64,000 nucleotides of DNA, taken from Microbacterium marinum (GTDB lineage Bacteria; Actinomycetota; Actinomycetes; Actinomycetales; Microbacteriaceae). The stretch is taken from positions 1,488,001 through 1,552,000 of the forward strand of contig NZ_JACHMD010000001.1 in NCBI RefSeq assembly GCF_014204835.1. Reading direction: 5' to 3'. A program made the position numbers and the translations under genes. Within the stretch, counting starts at the first letter, position 1; each line of letters starts with the position of its first letter. Shown here piece by piece: positions 17,765 to 30,295 of this stretch. The notes beneath the pieces are model-generated. The model saw only the letters and a program-made list of their open reading frames with translations. It made no database searches and was not told the DNA's origin.

Positions 17765-19561
17765 ATGGCACATCTTCTCGGGGCTGAGGCCCTGCACCTG
17801 GAATACCCGACCAAAGTCGTCTTCGACGGCGTCTCGCTCGGTGTCGACGAGGGCGACCGCATCGGCATCGTCGGCCGCAACGGCGACGGAAAGTCGAGCC
17901 TCATGGCGATGCTCGCCGGGCGCCGGGATCCGGACTCGGGACGCGTCACCGTCCGCGGCGGGGTGACCATCGGGGTCCTCGAGCAGAGCGACGTGCTGCC
18001 CGACGACCTCACCGTCGGCGGCGCGGTCGTGGGCGACACTCCGGAACACGAGTGGGCCGGCGACGCGAAGGTGCGCGATGTCATCGCGGGTCTCGTCGGC
18101 GATCTCGACTGGGATGCCGCGGTCGGCACCCTCTCGGGCGGTCAGCGCCGCCGCGTCGCCCTCGCGCGGCTGCTCGCGGGGGACTGGGACGTGCTCGCGC
18201 TCGACGAGCCCACCAACCATCTCGACGTGGAGGGCATCGCCTGGCTCGCCGAGCATCTGAAGCGGCGGTGGTCGGCGGCATCCGGAGCCCTCATGGTCGT
18301 CACGCACGACCGCTGGTTCCTTGATGAGGTGTGCACGAAGACGTGGGAGGTGCACGACCGGATCGTCGAGCCCTTCGAGGGTGGCTACGCCGCGTACATC
18401 CTGCAGCGCGTCGAACGTGATCGGCAAGCCGCAGCGATCGAGGCGCGCCGGCAGAACCTCGCCCGCAAGGAGCTCGCCTGGCTCCGCCGCGGCGCGCCGG
18501 CGCGCACCAGCAAGCCGAAGTTCCGCATCGACGCCGCGAACGAGCTCATCGCCGACGTCCCCGAGATCCGCGACCGCGTGTCGCTTCAGTCGCTCGCCGT
18601 CGCCCGGCTCGGGAAGGACGTCGTCGACCTGCTCGACGCCGGCGTCTCGTACGACGGCCGGGAGGTCCTCCGCGACGTCGAGTGGCGCATCGCGCCCGGT
18701 GAGCGCACCGGGATCCTGGGCGTGAACGGCGCCGGGAAGTCGACGCTCCTCGGCCTCGTCGCCGGAACCGTCGAGCCGACGAGCGGGCGTGTGAAGCGCG
18801 GCAAGACCGTGAAGGTCGCGACCCTCACCCAGCGGATGGACGAGCTCGACCCGCACCTCGAGGAGCCGGTCCGCGTCGTGATCTCGCGGCTGCGGACGAC
18901 CTACTCGTTCGGCGCCGGATCCAAGGCTCAGGAGCTCACGCCCGGGCAGCTGCTCGAGCGGATGGGCTTCTCGTCGGCGCAGCTGTCGACGCCCGTGAAA
19001 GACCTCTCGGGCGGACAGCAGCGCCGTCTGCAGCTGCTCCTCATCCTGCTCGACCAGCCGAACGTGCTGATCCTCGACGAACCCACCAACGACCTCGACA
19101 CCGACATGCTCGCCGCGATCGAAGACCTCCTCGACTCGTGGGCGGGAACGCTCATCGTCGTCTCGCACGACCGCTACTTCATGGAGCGCGTCACCGATCA
19201 GCAATACGCCGTCCACGGCGGCACGCTCCGCCACCTGCCCGGCGGCATCGAGGAGTACCTCCGGCTGCCGCGCCTCGCCGCCGCAGCGTCACGCGCCGAG
19301 CGCGACGCCACGCCCGCCGCGCCGGCCGCCCCCGCGCTCACCGGCGCGGACCGCCGGAACGCCGAGAAGGAGCTCACCGCGCTGGAGCGGCGCATCGAGA
19401 AGCTCACCGCGCAGATCGACGCGTCGAAGACGGCGCTCGCCGACCACGACCAGTCCGACTACGTCGGCCTGGGGGAGAAGATGCAGGCGATCGGCGCTCT
19501 CGAAGCCGAGGTCGCCGCCGCCGAGGAGCGATGGTTCGAGCTCGGCGAGCAGCTCGCCTGA
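17765..19561 (+). CDS. ABC-F family ATPase (Uup/EttA-like)
   Basis: Soluble protein of 598 residues with two ATP-binding cassettes and no membrane helices. Cassette 1: Walker A GRNGDGKSS, signature LSGGQRRRVALARLL, Walker B LALDEPTNHLD. Cassette 2: Walker A GVNGAGKSTL, signature LSGGQQRRLQLL, Walker B LILDEPTNDLD. The inter-cassette linker is basic and ends of the protein form a C-terminal coiled coil (about 535-598, LERRIEKLTAQIDASKTAL), as in Uup. Such proteins act on the ribosome or on branched DNA rather than in transport. The ispE-to-ABC-F order is common in actinobacteria. Confidence 0.93.
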   Translation: MAHLLGAEALHLEYPTKVVFDGVSLGVDEGDRIGIVGRNGDGKSSLMAMLAGRRDPDSGRVTVRGGVTIGVLEQSDVLPDDLTVGGAVVGDTPEHEWAGDAKVRDVIAGLVGDLDWDAAVGTLSGGQRRRVALARLLAGDWDVLALDEPTNHLDVEGIAWLAEHLKRRWSAASGALMVVTHDRWFLDEVCTKTWEVHDRIVEPFEGGYAAYILQRVERDRQAAAIEARRQNLARKELAWLRRGAPARTSKPKFRIDAANELIADVPEIRDRVSLQSLAVARLGKDVVDLLDAGVSYDGREVLRDVEWRIAPGERTGILGVNGAGKSTLLGLVAGTVEPTSGRVKRGKTVKVATLTQRMDELDPHLEEPVRVVISRLRTTYSFGAGSKAQELTPGQLLERMGFSSAQLSTPVKDLSGGQQRRLQLLLILLDQPNVLILDEPTNDLDTDMLAAIEDLLDSWAGTLIVVSHDRYFMERVTDQQYAVHGGTLRHLPGGIEEYLRLPRLAAAASRAERDATPAAPAAPALTGADRRNAEKELTALERRIEKLTAQIDASKTALADHDQSDYVGLGEKMQAIGALEAEVAAAEERWFELGEQLA

Positions 19562-19581
19562 CGCGGCATCCGCTCGTCACC

Positions 19582-19660
19582 TGACCGCGAGACAGCAGTG
19601 GGAACCCGAGACGGTGGTCGACTGTCGACGTCTCGGGCCGTGACTGCTGTCTCGCGGTCA
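19582..19660. repeat. Palindromic repeat family A, copy A1
   Basis: Nested palindrome of 79 bp. Outer arms TGACCGCGAGACAGCAGT (19582-19599) and its exact reverse complement (19643-19660) enclose inner arms CCCGAGAC (19605-19612) / GTCTCGGG (19630-19637). It fills the spacer between the convergent ABC-F and pseudouridine synthase genes, where it could act as a bidirectional terminator. The reverse complement of this copy aligns base for base with the asymmetric spacers of copies A2 and A3, so the element has an orientation. Confidence 0.9.
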
Positions 19661-19691
19661 GAGTCAGAGGACGGGGCGGATGCCGCCCGCG

Positions 19692-20642
19692 TCAGCGCGG
19701 CGCCTCCTGCAGCGCCCGCGCGGTGCGGAACGCGCGGGGCGCGCCCGTCAGCGGGTCGGTGAAGCGCAGCTCGCGCGCGAGGAGCTGGAGCGGCCGGTCG
19801 AAGTCGTCGGGTGACTCGTCCTCGAGCACGGGGTAGAACCGGTCGTTCAGGATGCCGAGTCCGAGACCGGCCAGGTGTGCGCGGAGCTGGTGCATCCGGC
19901 CGGTCCGCGGGCGCAGGAGGGTGTGGACGACCGGGAGCCCGGCATCCGTGCCGCGGCTCTCTCCGGTGCGGATCAGCTCGATGGCGGTCTCGGCGTTCGG
20001 CTCGCCCTCGACCTCCTCGGCCACGCGCAGCCGGCCCTTCTCGCTGCTGAGGCGGCTCCGCACGACGCGCGGCAGCTCCGGGAGCCCCGTCACCGGGAGC
20101 GCGGAGACTGCTTCGTAGACCTTCTCGACCGTCCGGTCCGCGAACATCGACTGGTAGGCGCCGCGGGTCTCGGGACGGACCGAGAACATGACGAGCCCGG
20201 CGGTCACGCGGTCGAGTCGGTGGATCGGGGTGAGGTTGGGGTTTTCGAGCGCGATGCGCAGCCGCACGAGCGCCGAGTTCTGCACGTATCCGCCGCCGGG
20301 GGTGGTCGGCAAGAAATGCGGTTTGTCGACGACGACGAGGTCGGCATCCTGATGGACGATCTCGACGTCGAACGGGATGACCTTCTCAACCCCCAGCTCC
20401 CGGTAGTACCAGACGAACTCGGCCGCGCCGAGGGGAGTGTCGACCCGCACCGGGGAGCCGTCGATCGTGACGATCTCGCCCCGGTCGAAGCGGGCGCGGA
20501 GGCCGTCGGGGTCGACGTGACCGAATCTCTCGACCACGTAGTCGGCGATGGTCGGCCACGGCCCCGTGCGGGGGACTTTCAGGCGGGTCGCTCCGACGCC
20601 GTCGCGTACGGGCAACGGTGACCGGAGCGGAGTGCGTCCCAC
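19692..20642 (-). CDS. RluA-family pseudouridine synthase
   Basis: The 316-residue product has the catalytic motif HRLDRVTAGLVMF (Asp within HRLD), the preceding VVDKPHFLPT segment and the C-terminal TGRMHQLRAHLAGLG segment of RluA-type synthases, which isomerise uridines in rRNA or tRNA. Target RNA cannot be assigned. The GTG start at 20642 begins 1 nt after the stop of the MarR gene and the sequence there reads TGAGGTG; the open frame continues upstream only antisense to other signals. Co-transcription with the MarR regulator is therefore likely, which is an unusual pairing. Confidence 0.9.
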   Translation of the reverse strand: MGRTPLRSPLPVRDGVGATRLKVPRTGPWPTIADYVVERFGHVDPDGLRARFDRGEIVTIDGSPVRVDTPLGAAEFVWYYRELGVEKVIPFDVEIVHQDADLVVVDKPHFLPTTPGGGYVQNSALVRLRIALENPNLTPIHRLDRVTAGLVMFSVRPETRGAYQSMFADRTVEKVYEAVSALPVTGLPELPRVVRSRLSSEKGRLRVAEEVEGEPNAETAIELIRTGESRGTDAGLPVVHTLLRPRTGRMHQLRAHLAGLGLGILNDRFYPVLEDESPDDFDRPLQLLARELRFTDPLTGAPRAFRTARALQEAPR

Positions 20643-20643
20643 C

Positions 20644-21141
20644 TCAGACGCCGAAGCCGAGGCTGAGCTTGCGCAGCAGTCCCGCGAGGCGCTCCCTGTC
20701 TGCGCGGGAGAGGACGGAGAGCAGCTGCGCTTCGGCATCGACGAGGCGCGTGATCGCGGCATCCACTCGGATGCGACCGTCCTCGGTCAGCGTCACGAGC
20801 ACGCCGCGGCCATCGCCGGGGTCGGCGGCGCGCACGACGAGTCGGCGCCCCACGAGGCGATCGATCCGGTTGGTCATCGTGCCGCTCGACACGAGCGTCT
20901 GCTGCAGCAGCTGCTTCGGGCTGAGCGTGTAGGGCTCGCCGGCTCGCCGCAGTGCGGAGAGCACGTCCCATTCCCAGGGCTCCAGTTCGCTGCGGCTGAA
21001 CGCTTCGCGGCGCGCCCGGTCGAGGTGCCGCGAGAGTCGGTCGACACGCGAGAGCACCTCGAGGGGCGAGAAGTCGAGATCGGGTCGCTGCGTGACCCAC
21101 GCACCGACGATCCGGTCGACCTCGTCGTGTTCGGAAGCCAT
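20644..21141 (-). CDS. MarR-family transcriptional regulator
   Basis: A 165-residue winged-helix protein. The dimerisation helices flank a recognisable domain: LEPWEWDVLSALRRAG, then YTLSPKQLLQQTLVSSGTMTNRIDRLV (recognition-helix region, roughly residues 75-100), then the wing VVRAADPGDGRGVLVTLTEDG. Such proteins are usually ligand-responsive repressors. It is divergent from the galactanase gene across a 133-bp spacer, but the palindrome there looks like a LacI-type site, so control of the galactanase by this MarR is not assumed. ATG at 21141 gives a normal family length. Confidence 0.92.
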   Translation of the reverse strand: MASEHDEVDRIVGAWVTQRPDLDFSPLEVLSRVDRLSRHLDRARREAFSRSELEPWEWDVLSALRRAGEPYTLSPKQLLQQTLVSSGTMTNRIDRLVGRRLVVRAADPGDGRGVLVTLTEDGRIRVDAAITRLVDAEAQLLSVLSRADRERLAGLLRKLSLGFGV

Positions 21142-21207
21142 CCCGCCATCATCGCAGAGGGCGGATGCCGCTGCGGATGGAGGGTGGTGTCGTCGCCGCG
21201 CCGTTGC

Positions 21208-21225
21208 TACTGTGACCGGTAACAG
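21208..21225 (+). promoter_or_regulatory. Galactanase promoter with LacI-type operator
   Basis: A -10-like TACTGT (21208-21213) overlaps the imperfect palindrome TGTGACCGGTAACA (21211-21224, symmetric at 12 of 14 positions, central CG). This shape is typical of LacI/GalR-family operators, and placement over the -10 and start region fits repression. No LacI-family gene lies in the window. Confidence 0.6.
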
Positions 21226-21244
21226 GTTCGGGTGTCGTGGATGA

Positions 21245-24874
<3,630 letters not shown>

Positions 24875-24901
24875 TCCCGCGAGGGCCGACGCGCCCGGCG
24901 G

Positions 24902-24922
24902 GTCTGCCCTCTCATGGCAGAC
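24902..24922. terminator. Hairpin downstream of the galactanase gene
   Basis: GTCTGCC (24902-24908), loop CTCTCAT, GGCAGAC (24916-24922). No T-tract follows. It may terminate the galactanase transcript or be part of the tRNA promoter; a weak CAGACT box overlaps its right arm at 24918-24923. Confidence 0.4.
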
Positions 24923-24957
24923 TTGTCGGGCGCGGCTCCCGCCCGGGATCGGCGCGG

Positions 24958-25029
24958 TCCGCCGTGGTGTAATGGCAGCACGACAGCCTTTGGAGCTGTG
25001 AGGTCTAGGTTCGAGTCCTGGCGGCGGAG
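24958..25029 (+). tRNA. tRNA-Gln (anticodon UUG)
   Basis: A 72-nt cloverleaf. Acceptor TCCGCCG (24958-24964) pairs with CGGCGGA (25022-25028), discriminator G at 25029. Anticodon arm ACAGC / CTTTGGA loop / GCTGT gives anticodon TTG. The T arm CTAGG-TTCGAGT-CCTGG is intact, with one G-U-type pair. CCA is not encoded. The glmU start codon begins at 25031, leaving a single nucleotide between the mature tRNA end and the ATG, so tRNA 3' processing would release an almost leaderless glmU mRNA. Confidence 0.97.
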
Positions 25030-25030
25030 C

Positions 25031-26506
25031 ATGAGCGAGAACACCCTCGACGCCGGCCTCGCCGTCGTCATCCTGGCGGCAGGGCAAGGCACGCGCATGA
25101 AGTCGTCGCTGCCGAAGGTGCTCCATCGCATCGGCGGTCGGCCCCTCGTCGGGCACGTGCTCGACACGGCGCGTGATCTCGCGCCCGCACACGTCGTCGT
25201 CGTGGTCCGACACGACCGCGATCTCGTCGCCGGCGCCGTCCTCGGCGTCGCACCCGAGGTCGTCGTCGTCGACCAGGACGAGATCCCCGGCACCGGCCGC
25301 GCGGTCGAGCTCGCTCTGGATGCGCTGCCGGACTTCGCCGGTGACGTGCTCGTCCTCAGCGGCGACACCCCGCTCGCCGACTTCGACACGCTCACCGCGT
25401 TCGTCGCCGAGCACCGCACGGCCGAGGCCGCTGCGACCCTCATGACCGCCGTCGTCGACGACCCGACCGGCTACGGACGCATCATCCGCGAGAGCGACGG
25501 CAGCGTCGCGCGCATCGTGGAGCAGAAGGATGCCACGCCGCACGAGGCCGCCGTCGACGAGATCAACGCGGGCATGTACGTGTTCGCCGCGGCATCGCTT
25601 CGCGCCTCGCTCGCCCGCGTCGGCACCGACAACGCCCAGCAGGAGAAGTACCTGACCGACGTCGTGGGACTGCTGCGCACCGAGGGCGCGCGCGTCGCGG
25701 CATCCGTCGCCCGTGACGTCACGGTCACCTTCGGCGTCAACGACCGCGTGCAGCTCGCCGAGGTCGGCCGGCTGCTCAACGCCCGCACCGTGCGGCGCTG
25801 GCAGCTCGAGGGCGTCACCGTCCTCGACCCCGCGACGACGTGGATCGACGTCACCGCGACGCTGTCGCCCGACGTCACCGTGCTCCCCAACACCCACATC
25901 CTGCGCTCGACGTTCATCGCCGAGGGCGCCACGATCGGGCCCGACACGAGCCTCGTCGACTGCGAGGTCGGCGCCGGCGCGACCGTGACCCGCACGGATG
26001 CCACACTCGCCGTCATCGGCGCGGACGCCACGGTCGGTCCGTTCGCCTACCTCCGCCCCGGCACCGAGCTGGGTGTGAAGGGCAAGATCGGCACCTTCGT
26101 CGAGACGAAGAACTCGACGATCGGCGCGGGCAGCAAGGTGCCTCACCTCTCGTACATCGGCGACACCACGATCGGCCGGAACGTGAACCTCGGTGCCGGC
26201 GCGATCACCGCGAACTACGACGACATCACCAAGCACCGCACCGAGATCGGCGACGAGGTGCACTCCGGCTCGCACAACGTCTTCGTCGCGCCGGTTAGGA
26301 TCGGAGATGGCGCCAAGACAGGTGCCGGAGCGGTGATCCGCAAGGATGTGCCCGCCGGCGCTCTCGCCCTGAACGTCACCCCCCAGCGCAACATCGAGGG
26401 CTGGGTCGAGACCAACCGACCGGGAACCGGAGCTGCGGAAGCCGCCGCCCGGGCCCGGTCCGCACAGAAGGCGGACGATGGGTCGCAAGAAGCAGCAGAC
26501 GGTTGA
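25031..26506 (+). CDS. glmU: Bifunctional GlcN-1-P acetyltransferase / GlcNAc-1-P uridylyltransferase
   Basis: Makes UDP-GlcNAc for peptidoglycan. The 491-residue protein has the uridylyltransferase domain (about 1-240) with AAGQGTRMKSSLPKVLH near the start, GDTPL for metal binding and EINAGMYVF. It is followed by the left-handed beta-helix acetyltransferase domain (about 260-460) with hexapeptide repeats and SYIGDTTIGRNVNLGAGAIT. The ATG at 25031 is the only start that keeps the family N-terminus; upstream frame lies inside tRNA-Gln, and no Shine-Dalgarno site is possible. The tail past residue 460 is Ala-rich and its last 29 bp overlap prs. Confidence 0.96.
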   Translation: MSENTLDAGLAVVILAAGQGTRMKSSLPKVLHRIGGRPLVGHVLDTARDLAPAHVVVVVRHDRDLVAGAVLGVAPEVVVVDQDEIPGTGRAVELALDALPDFAGDVLVLSGDTPLADFDTLTAFVAEHRTAEAAATLMTAVVDDPTGYGRIIRESDGSVARIVEQKDATPHEAAVDEINAGMYVFAAASLRASLARVGTDNAQQEKYLTDVVGLLRTEGARVAASVARDVTVTFGVNDRVQLAEVGRLLNARTVRRWQLEGVTVLDPATTWIDVTATLSPDVTVLPNTHILRSTFIAEGATIGPDTSLVDCEVGAGATVTRTDATLAVIGADATVGPFAYLRPGTELGVKGKIGTFVETKNSTIGAGSKVPHLSYIGDTTIGRNVNLGAGAITANYDDITKHRTEIGDEVHSGSHNVFVAPVRIGDGAKTGAGAVIRKDVPAGALALNVTPQRNIEGWVETNRPGTGAAEAAARARSAQKADDGSQEAADG

Positions 26507-27515
26507 CCTGGACGCCGAGCGCGGCATCGCGCCCGGCCTGGTCGCGAAGACCAAGAAGCGTCTCGTCGTCGCGTCGGGTCGTTCGCACGAGGAGCTCTCT
26601 GCCGAGGTGGCCGACGCGCTCGGCACGCAGCTCGTCCCCACCGAGCACCGCACCTTCGCCTCCGGCGAGATCCTGACCCGCTTCGAGGTCTCGATCCGCG
26701 GATGCGACTTCTTCCTCGTGCAGTCGTTCGGCCCCCCGGTGAACGAGTGGCTCATGGAGACCCTCATCATGCTGGATGCCGCCAAGCGCGCGTCCGCGAA
26801 GCGGATCACCGTGGTTGCGCCGTACTTCCCGTACTCGCGGCAGGACAAGAAGGGCCGCGGCCGCGAGCCGATCAGTGCCCGCCTCGTCGCCGACCTGTTC
26901 AAGACCGCCGGCGCGGACCGCGTGATGAGCGTCGACCTGCACGCGGCGCAGATCCAGGGCTTCTTCGACGGCCCCGTCGACCACCTGTTCGCCAAGCCGG
27001 TCCTGCTCGAGCACTTCGAGAACACCCTTTCGCCCGAGGACCGCGCGAAGCTCACGGTCGTGTCTCCCGATACCGGCCGCGTCCGCGTTGCCGACACCTG
27101 GTCGGACAGCCTTGGCGCCCCGCTCGCGATCATCCACAAGCGGCGCGACCCGAACGTGGCGAACCAGGTCACCGTCAATGAGATCGTCGGCCAGGTTGAG
27201 GGGCGTGTGTGCCTCCTCGTCGACGACATGATCGACACCGGCGGCACGATCGTGAAGGCCGCCCAGGCGCTGAAGGCCAATGGCGCCGAGCGCGTGATCG
27301 TCGCCGCTACGCACGCGATTTTCAGTGACCCGGCGGCCGAGCGGCTGCAGGACGCGTCCATCGACGAGGTCGTCGTCACCGACACGGTGCCGCTGCCTCC
27401 CGAGAAGCGCTTCCCCGGGCTCACGATCCTCCCCATCGCCCCGCTGCTCGCGCGGGCGATCAAGGAGGTCTTCGAGGACGGCTCGGTGACCAGCATGTTC
27501 GACGGCGCCTCCTGA
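26478..27515 (+). CDS. prs: Ribose-phosphate pyrophosphokinase
   Basis: Makes PRPP from ribose-5-phosphate and ATP for nucleotide, His and Trp synthesis. The 345-residue protein has the catalytic flexible loop region (FPYSRQDKKGRGREPISAR), the metal-binding SVDLHAAQIQGFFDGPVDHL and the PRPP-binding loop LLVDDMIDTGGTI. The first 26 residues are a basic extension (MGRKKQQTVDLDAERGI) of the sort seen in related actinobacterial sequences, so the ATG at 26478 is kept although it overlaps glmU by 29 bp. The glmU-prs order is a widely conserved pairing. A gap of only 11 bp separates it from the P-type ATPase gene. Confidence 0.95.
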   Translation: MGRKKQQTVDLDAERGIAPGLVAKTKKRLVVASGRSHEELSAEVADALGTQLVPTEHRTFASGEILTRFEVSIRGCDFFLVQSFGPPVNEWLMETLIMLDAAKRASAKRITVVAPYFPYSRQDKKGRGREPISARLVADLFKTAGADRVMSVDLHAAQIQGFFDGPVDHLFAKPVLLEHFENTLSPEDRAKLTVVSPDTGRVRVADTWSDSLGAPLAIIHKRRDPNVANQVTVNEIVGQVEGRVCLLVDDMIDTGGTIVKAAQALKANGAERVIVAATHAIFSDPAAERLQDASIDEVVVTDTVPLPPEKRFPGLTILPIAPLLARAIKEVFEDGSVTSMFDGAS

Positions 27516-27526
27516 TCGGACATTCC

Positions 27527-30223
27527 ATGGCCTTGCCGCACTCCGACTCCGGCGCGGGCATCGGCGCCCCGTTCTCCCTCCCGATCGACGACGTCGAAGC
27601 GCTGCTGCGCACGGACGCCGGCGGACTGACCTCCGACGACGCCGCCGCTCGGCTCGGCGAGCACGGGCGCAACGAGCTTCCCGAAGCTGCGCGGACGCCC
27701 GCCTGGCGCCGTTTCCTGTCGCACTTCAACGACATCCTGATCTACATCCTGCTGGCCTCGGCCGCCATCAAGGCGGTCATGGGGGATTGGCTGGAGTTCT
27801 GGGTGATCGTCGCCGTCGCCGTCATCAACGCGGTGATCGGCTTCGTGCAGGAGGGACGTGCAGAGAAGGCCCTCGCCGGCATCCGCGGGATGCTGTCGCG
27901 CGAGGCGACGGTCCGCCGCGACGGCGCCTGGATCACGATCCCCGCCGCCGAGCTGGTCCCCGGCGACAGTGTCCGCCTCGCGCCCGGCGACCGGGTGCCG
28001 GCCGACCTGCGCTTGACTCAGGCGGTGCAGCTGCGCATCGACGAGGCCGCCCTCACGGGGGAGTCGGTGCCCTCGTCGAAGCAGACCGAACCCGTCGAGG
28101 CGCACGTCGGCATCGGCGATCGCAGGTCGATGGCCTATTCGGGCACCATCGTCTCGGCCGGCCAAGGGCGGGGCATCGTCACCGACACGGGGGCGGCGAC
28201 CGAGATCGGCCGCATCCAGGAGCTGGTGCAGGATGCCGGGTCGCTGCAGACCCCACTGTCGATGCAGCTCGGCAAATTCGGCAAGGTGCTGACCCTGGTC
28301 ATCCTCGGGATGGCCGCGGTCATGCTGCTGATCGGCCGCTACGTGCACGATCTGCCGTTCGACGACCTCATCTCCGCGGCCATCGGGTTCGCCGTCGCGG
28401 CCATTCCCGAGGGGCTCCCGGCCCTCGTCACGATCACTCTCGCCATCGGCGTGCAGCAGATGGCGCGTCGCCACGCGATCACCCGGAAGCTCCCCGCCGT
28501 CGAGACGCTGGGCTCGGTGTCCACGATCTGCTCCGACAAGACCGGCACCTTGACGAAGAACGAGATGACCGTGCGCACGCTCGTCACTCCGATCGGGCAT
28601 TACGAGGCGACCGGGCTCGGCTACGACCCCGACGGGCGCATCGTCGACGCCGACGGCGACGAGGCCTCCAGCAGCGACCTCGCCGCCCTCCTCGCCGTAG
28701 CGACGCTCTGCAACGACGCGCACCTCGTCAAGGACGGCGACCGCTGGAGCCTTGTCGGCGAGCCGACGGAGGGCGCCCTGAAGGTCGTCGCGATGAAGGG
28801 CGGCGCGTCGAGTGCCGGCACCACCCGCCGCGATGTCGTGCCGTTCGACTCCGCGCACAAGTTCATGGCGACGCTCAACGAGTCCGATGACGGTTCCCGC
28901 GCGATCCTCGTGAAGGGTGCCCCCGACCGTCTCCTCGCCCGCGCGCTCACGCAGCGTGGCGCCGACGGCTCCGAGCCGCTCGACCGCGTCCGCTGGGAGA
29001 GTGAGGTCGACGCGCTCAGTGCGCAGGGTCTCCGCGTGCTCGCCGCGGCCCGGAAGGCCACGCGTGCCGCGCACGTCGAGGCCGGCGACCTCGTCGACCT
29101 CGAGTTCCTCGGGCTGTGGGGCATCGTCGATCCGCCCCGCCCCGAGGCGATCGACGCCATCGCGGACTGTCACGCCGCCGGCATCCGGGTGAAGATGATC
29201 ACCGGCGATCACGCCGGCACCGCCGTCGCGATCGGCCGCGAGATGGGGCTCGTCAGCGACGAGCGCTCCCGCGTGCTCACCGGTCCCGAGCTCGAGGAGC
29301 TCAGCCAGACGCAGCTCGCCGAGGTCGTCCGCGACGTCGACGTGTACGCCCGGACGAGCCCCGAGCACAAGATCCGCATCGTCCGCGCACTCCAGTCGCA
29401 CGGCGAGGTCGTCGCGATGACCGGCGACGGTGTCAACGACGCGCCCGCGCTCACCCGCGCCGACGTCGGGATCGCGATGGGCATCAAGGGCACCGAGGCG
29501 ACGAAGGAAGCCGCGGAGATCGTCCTCGCCGACGACAACTTCGCCACGATCCGCAGCGCCGTCCGGGAGGGTCGCCGGATCTACGACAACCTCCGCAAGT
29601 CGGTCGTCTTCCTGCTGCCCACCAACGGCGCTCAGTCGCTCGTCGTGCTCGCGGCCGTGCTGTTCGGCTTCACGCTGCCGCTGTCGCCGGTCCAGGTGCT
29701 CTGGGTGAACATGGTCACCGCCGTCACCCTCTCGCTCGCCCTCGCCTACGAGCCGGCCGAGCGCGGCATCATGACGCGCCCGCCGCGCCCCTCGGGCGGG
29801 TCGATCATCTCCCGGCGCGAACTCGGGTTCGTTCTCGCCGTCTCGCTCGTCATCGGCGGGGTGACCCTCGCCGTGTTCGGCTGGGCGCTGGCTGCCGGGG
29901 CCGAGCTGGCGGTCGCGCGCACGATGGCGGTCACGGTGCTCGCGTTCGGGCAGCTCGGGTTCCTCCTGAACTGCCGGTTCCTCTCCCGGTCGAGCCTCAC
30001 GCCGGCCGTTCTCCGCGGCAACCCGGTGGTCGGTTGGTCGGCGGCGGCGCTGCTCGTGCTCCAGCTCGCCTACACCTACCTGCCGCTGCTGAACGGACTG
30101 TTCGACTCGCGCCCGCTCAGCCTGCTGCAGGTGGGTGTCGCATTGGCGGCGGGTGTCGTCGTGTTCCTGGTCGTCGAGCTGCTGAAGCTCGGTGTCCGCC
30201 GCCCCGTCACGGTCGCCGCATAG
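27527..30223 (+). CDS. P-type cation-transporting ATPase (P2/Ca2+-type)
   Basis: An 898-residue pump with the full P2 layout: N-terminal cation-ATPase domain, actuator loop with TGES (LTGESVPSS), phosphorylation Asp337 in [11 protein letters not shown], hinge motif [10 protein letters not shown] and a C-terminal domain with four membrane helices. The membrane-4 motif [14 protein letters not shown] has the Glu used for Ca2+ or monovalent ion binding in P2 pumps; no heavy-metal Cys motif or N-terminal metal-binding domain is present. Ca2+, Mn2+ or Na+/K+ export are all possible. Gap to prs is 11 bp, so it probably reads through from the glmU-prs transcript. Confidence 0.92.
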   Translation: MALPHSDSGAGIGAPFSLPIDDVEALLRTDAGGLTSDDAAARLGEHGRNELPEAARTPAWRRFLSHFNDILIYILLASAAIKAVMGDWLEFWVIVAVAVINAVIGFVQEGRAEKALAGIRGMLSREATVRRDGAWITIPAAELVPGDSVRLAPGDRVPADLRLTQAVQLRIDEAALTGESVPSSKQTEPVEAHVGIGDRRSMAYSGTIVSAGQGRGIVTDTGAATEIGRIQELVQDAGSLQTPLSMQLGKFGKVLTLVILGMAAVMLLIGRYVHDLPFDDLISAAIGFAVAAIPEGLPALVTITLAIGVQQMARRHAITRKLPAVETLGSVSTICSDKTGTLTKNEMTVRTLVTPIGHYEATGLGYDPDGRIVDADGDEASSSDLAALLAVATLCNDAHLVKDGDRWSLVGEPTEGALKVVAMKGGASSAGTTRRDVVPFDSAHKFMATLNESDDGSRAILVKGAPDRLLARALTQRGADGSEPLDRVRWESEVDALSAQGLRVLAAARKATRAAHVEAGDLVDLEFLGLWGIVDPPRPEAIDAIADCHAAGIRVKMITGDHAGTAVAIGREMGLVSDERSRVLTGPELEELSQTQLAEVVRDVDVYARTSPEHKIRIVRALQSHGEVVAMTGDGVNDAPALTRADVGIAMGIKGTEATKEAAEIVLADDNFATIRSAVREGRRIYDNLRKSVVFLLPTNGAQSLVVLAAVLFGFTLPLSPVQVLWVNMVTAVTLSLALAYEPAERGIMTRPPRPSGGSIISRRELGFVLAVSLVIGGVTLAVFGWALAAGAELAVARTMAVTVLAFGQLGFLLNCRFLSRSSLTPAVLRGNPVVGWSAAALLVLQLAYTYLPLLNGLFDSRPLSLLQVGVALAAGVVVFLVVELLKLGVRRPVTVAA

Positions 30224-30226
30224 ACG

Positions 30227-30241
30227 GCGCAGAGCCTGCGC
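30227..30241. terminator. Short hairpin after the P-type ATPase gene
   Basis: GCGCAG (30227-30232), loop AGC, CTGCGC (30236-30241), 3 bp after the stop codon. There is no T-tract; the 6-bp GC stem could act as a weak terminator. Confidence 0.4.
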
Positions 30242-30255
30242 TCGGCCGTGACCGT

Positions 30256-30261
30256 TAGCGT
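30256..30261 (+). promoter_or_regulatory. -10 box of the flavin electron-transfer operon
   Basis: TAGCGT about 35 bp before the ATG at 30296. It would give a short leader that includes the GAGGAG-type ribosome-binding site near 30284-30289. Confidence 0.45.
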
Positions 30262-30295
30262 GAGTGCGTTCGCCCCCACCCCCGAGGAGCCTTCG

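Noticed and set aside
20644..21225. MarR regulator as direct repressor of the divergent galactanase
   Set aside because: The palindrome has LacI-type symmetry, and the MarR gene is co-transcribed with a pseudouridine synthase. It cannot be excluded but is not supported.
24958..25029. tRNA-Gln as an integration site of a mobile island
   Set aside because: The sequence downstream is glmU with no integrase and no repeat of the tRNA 3' end seen.
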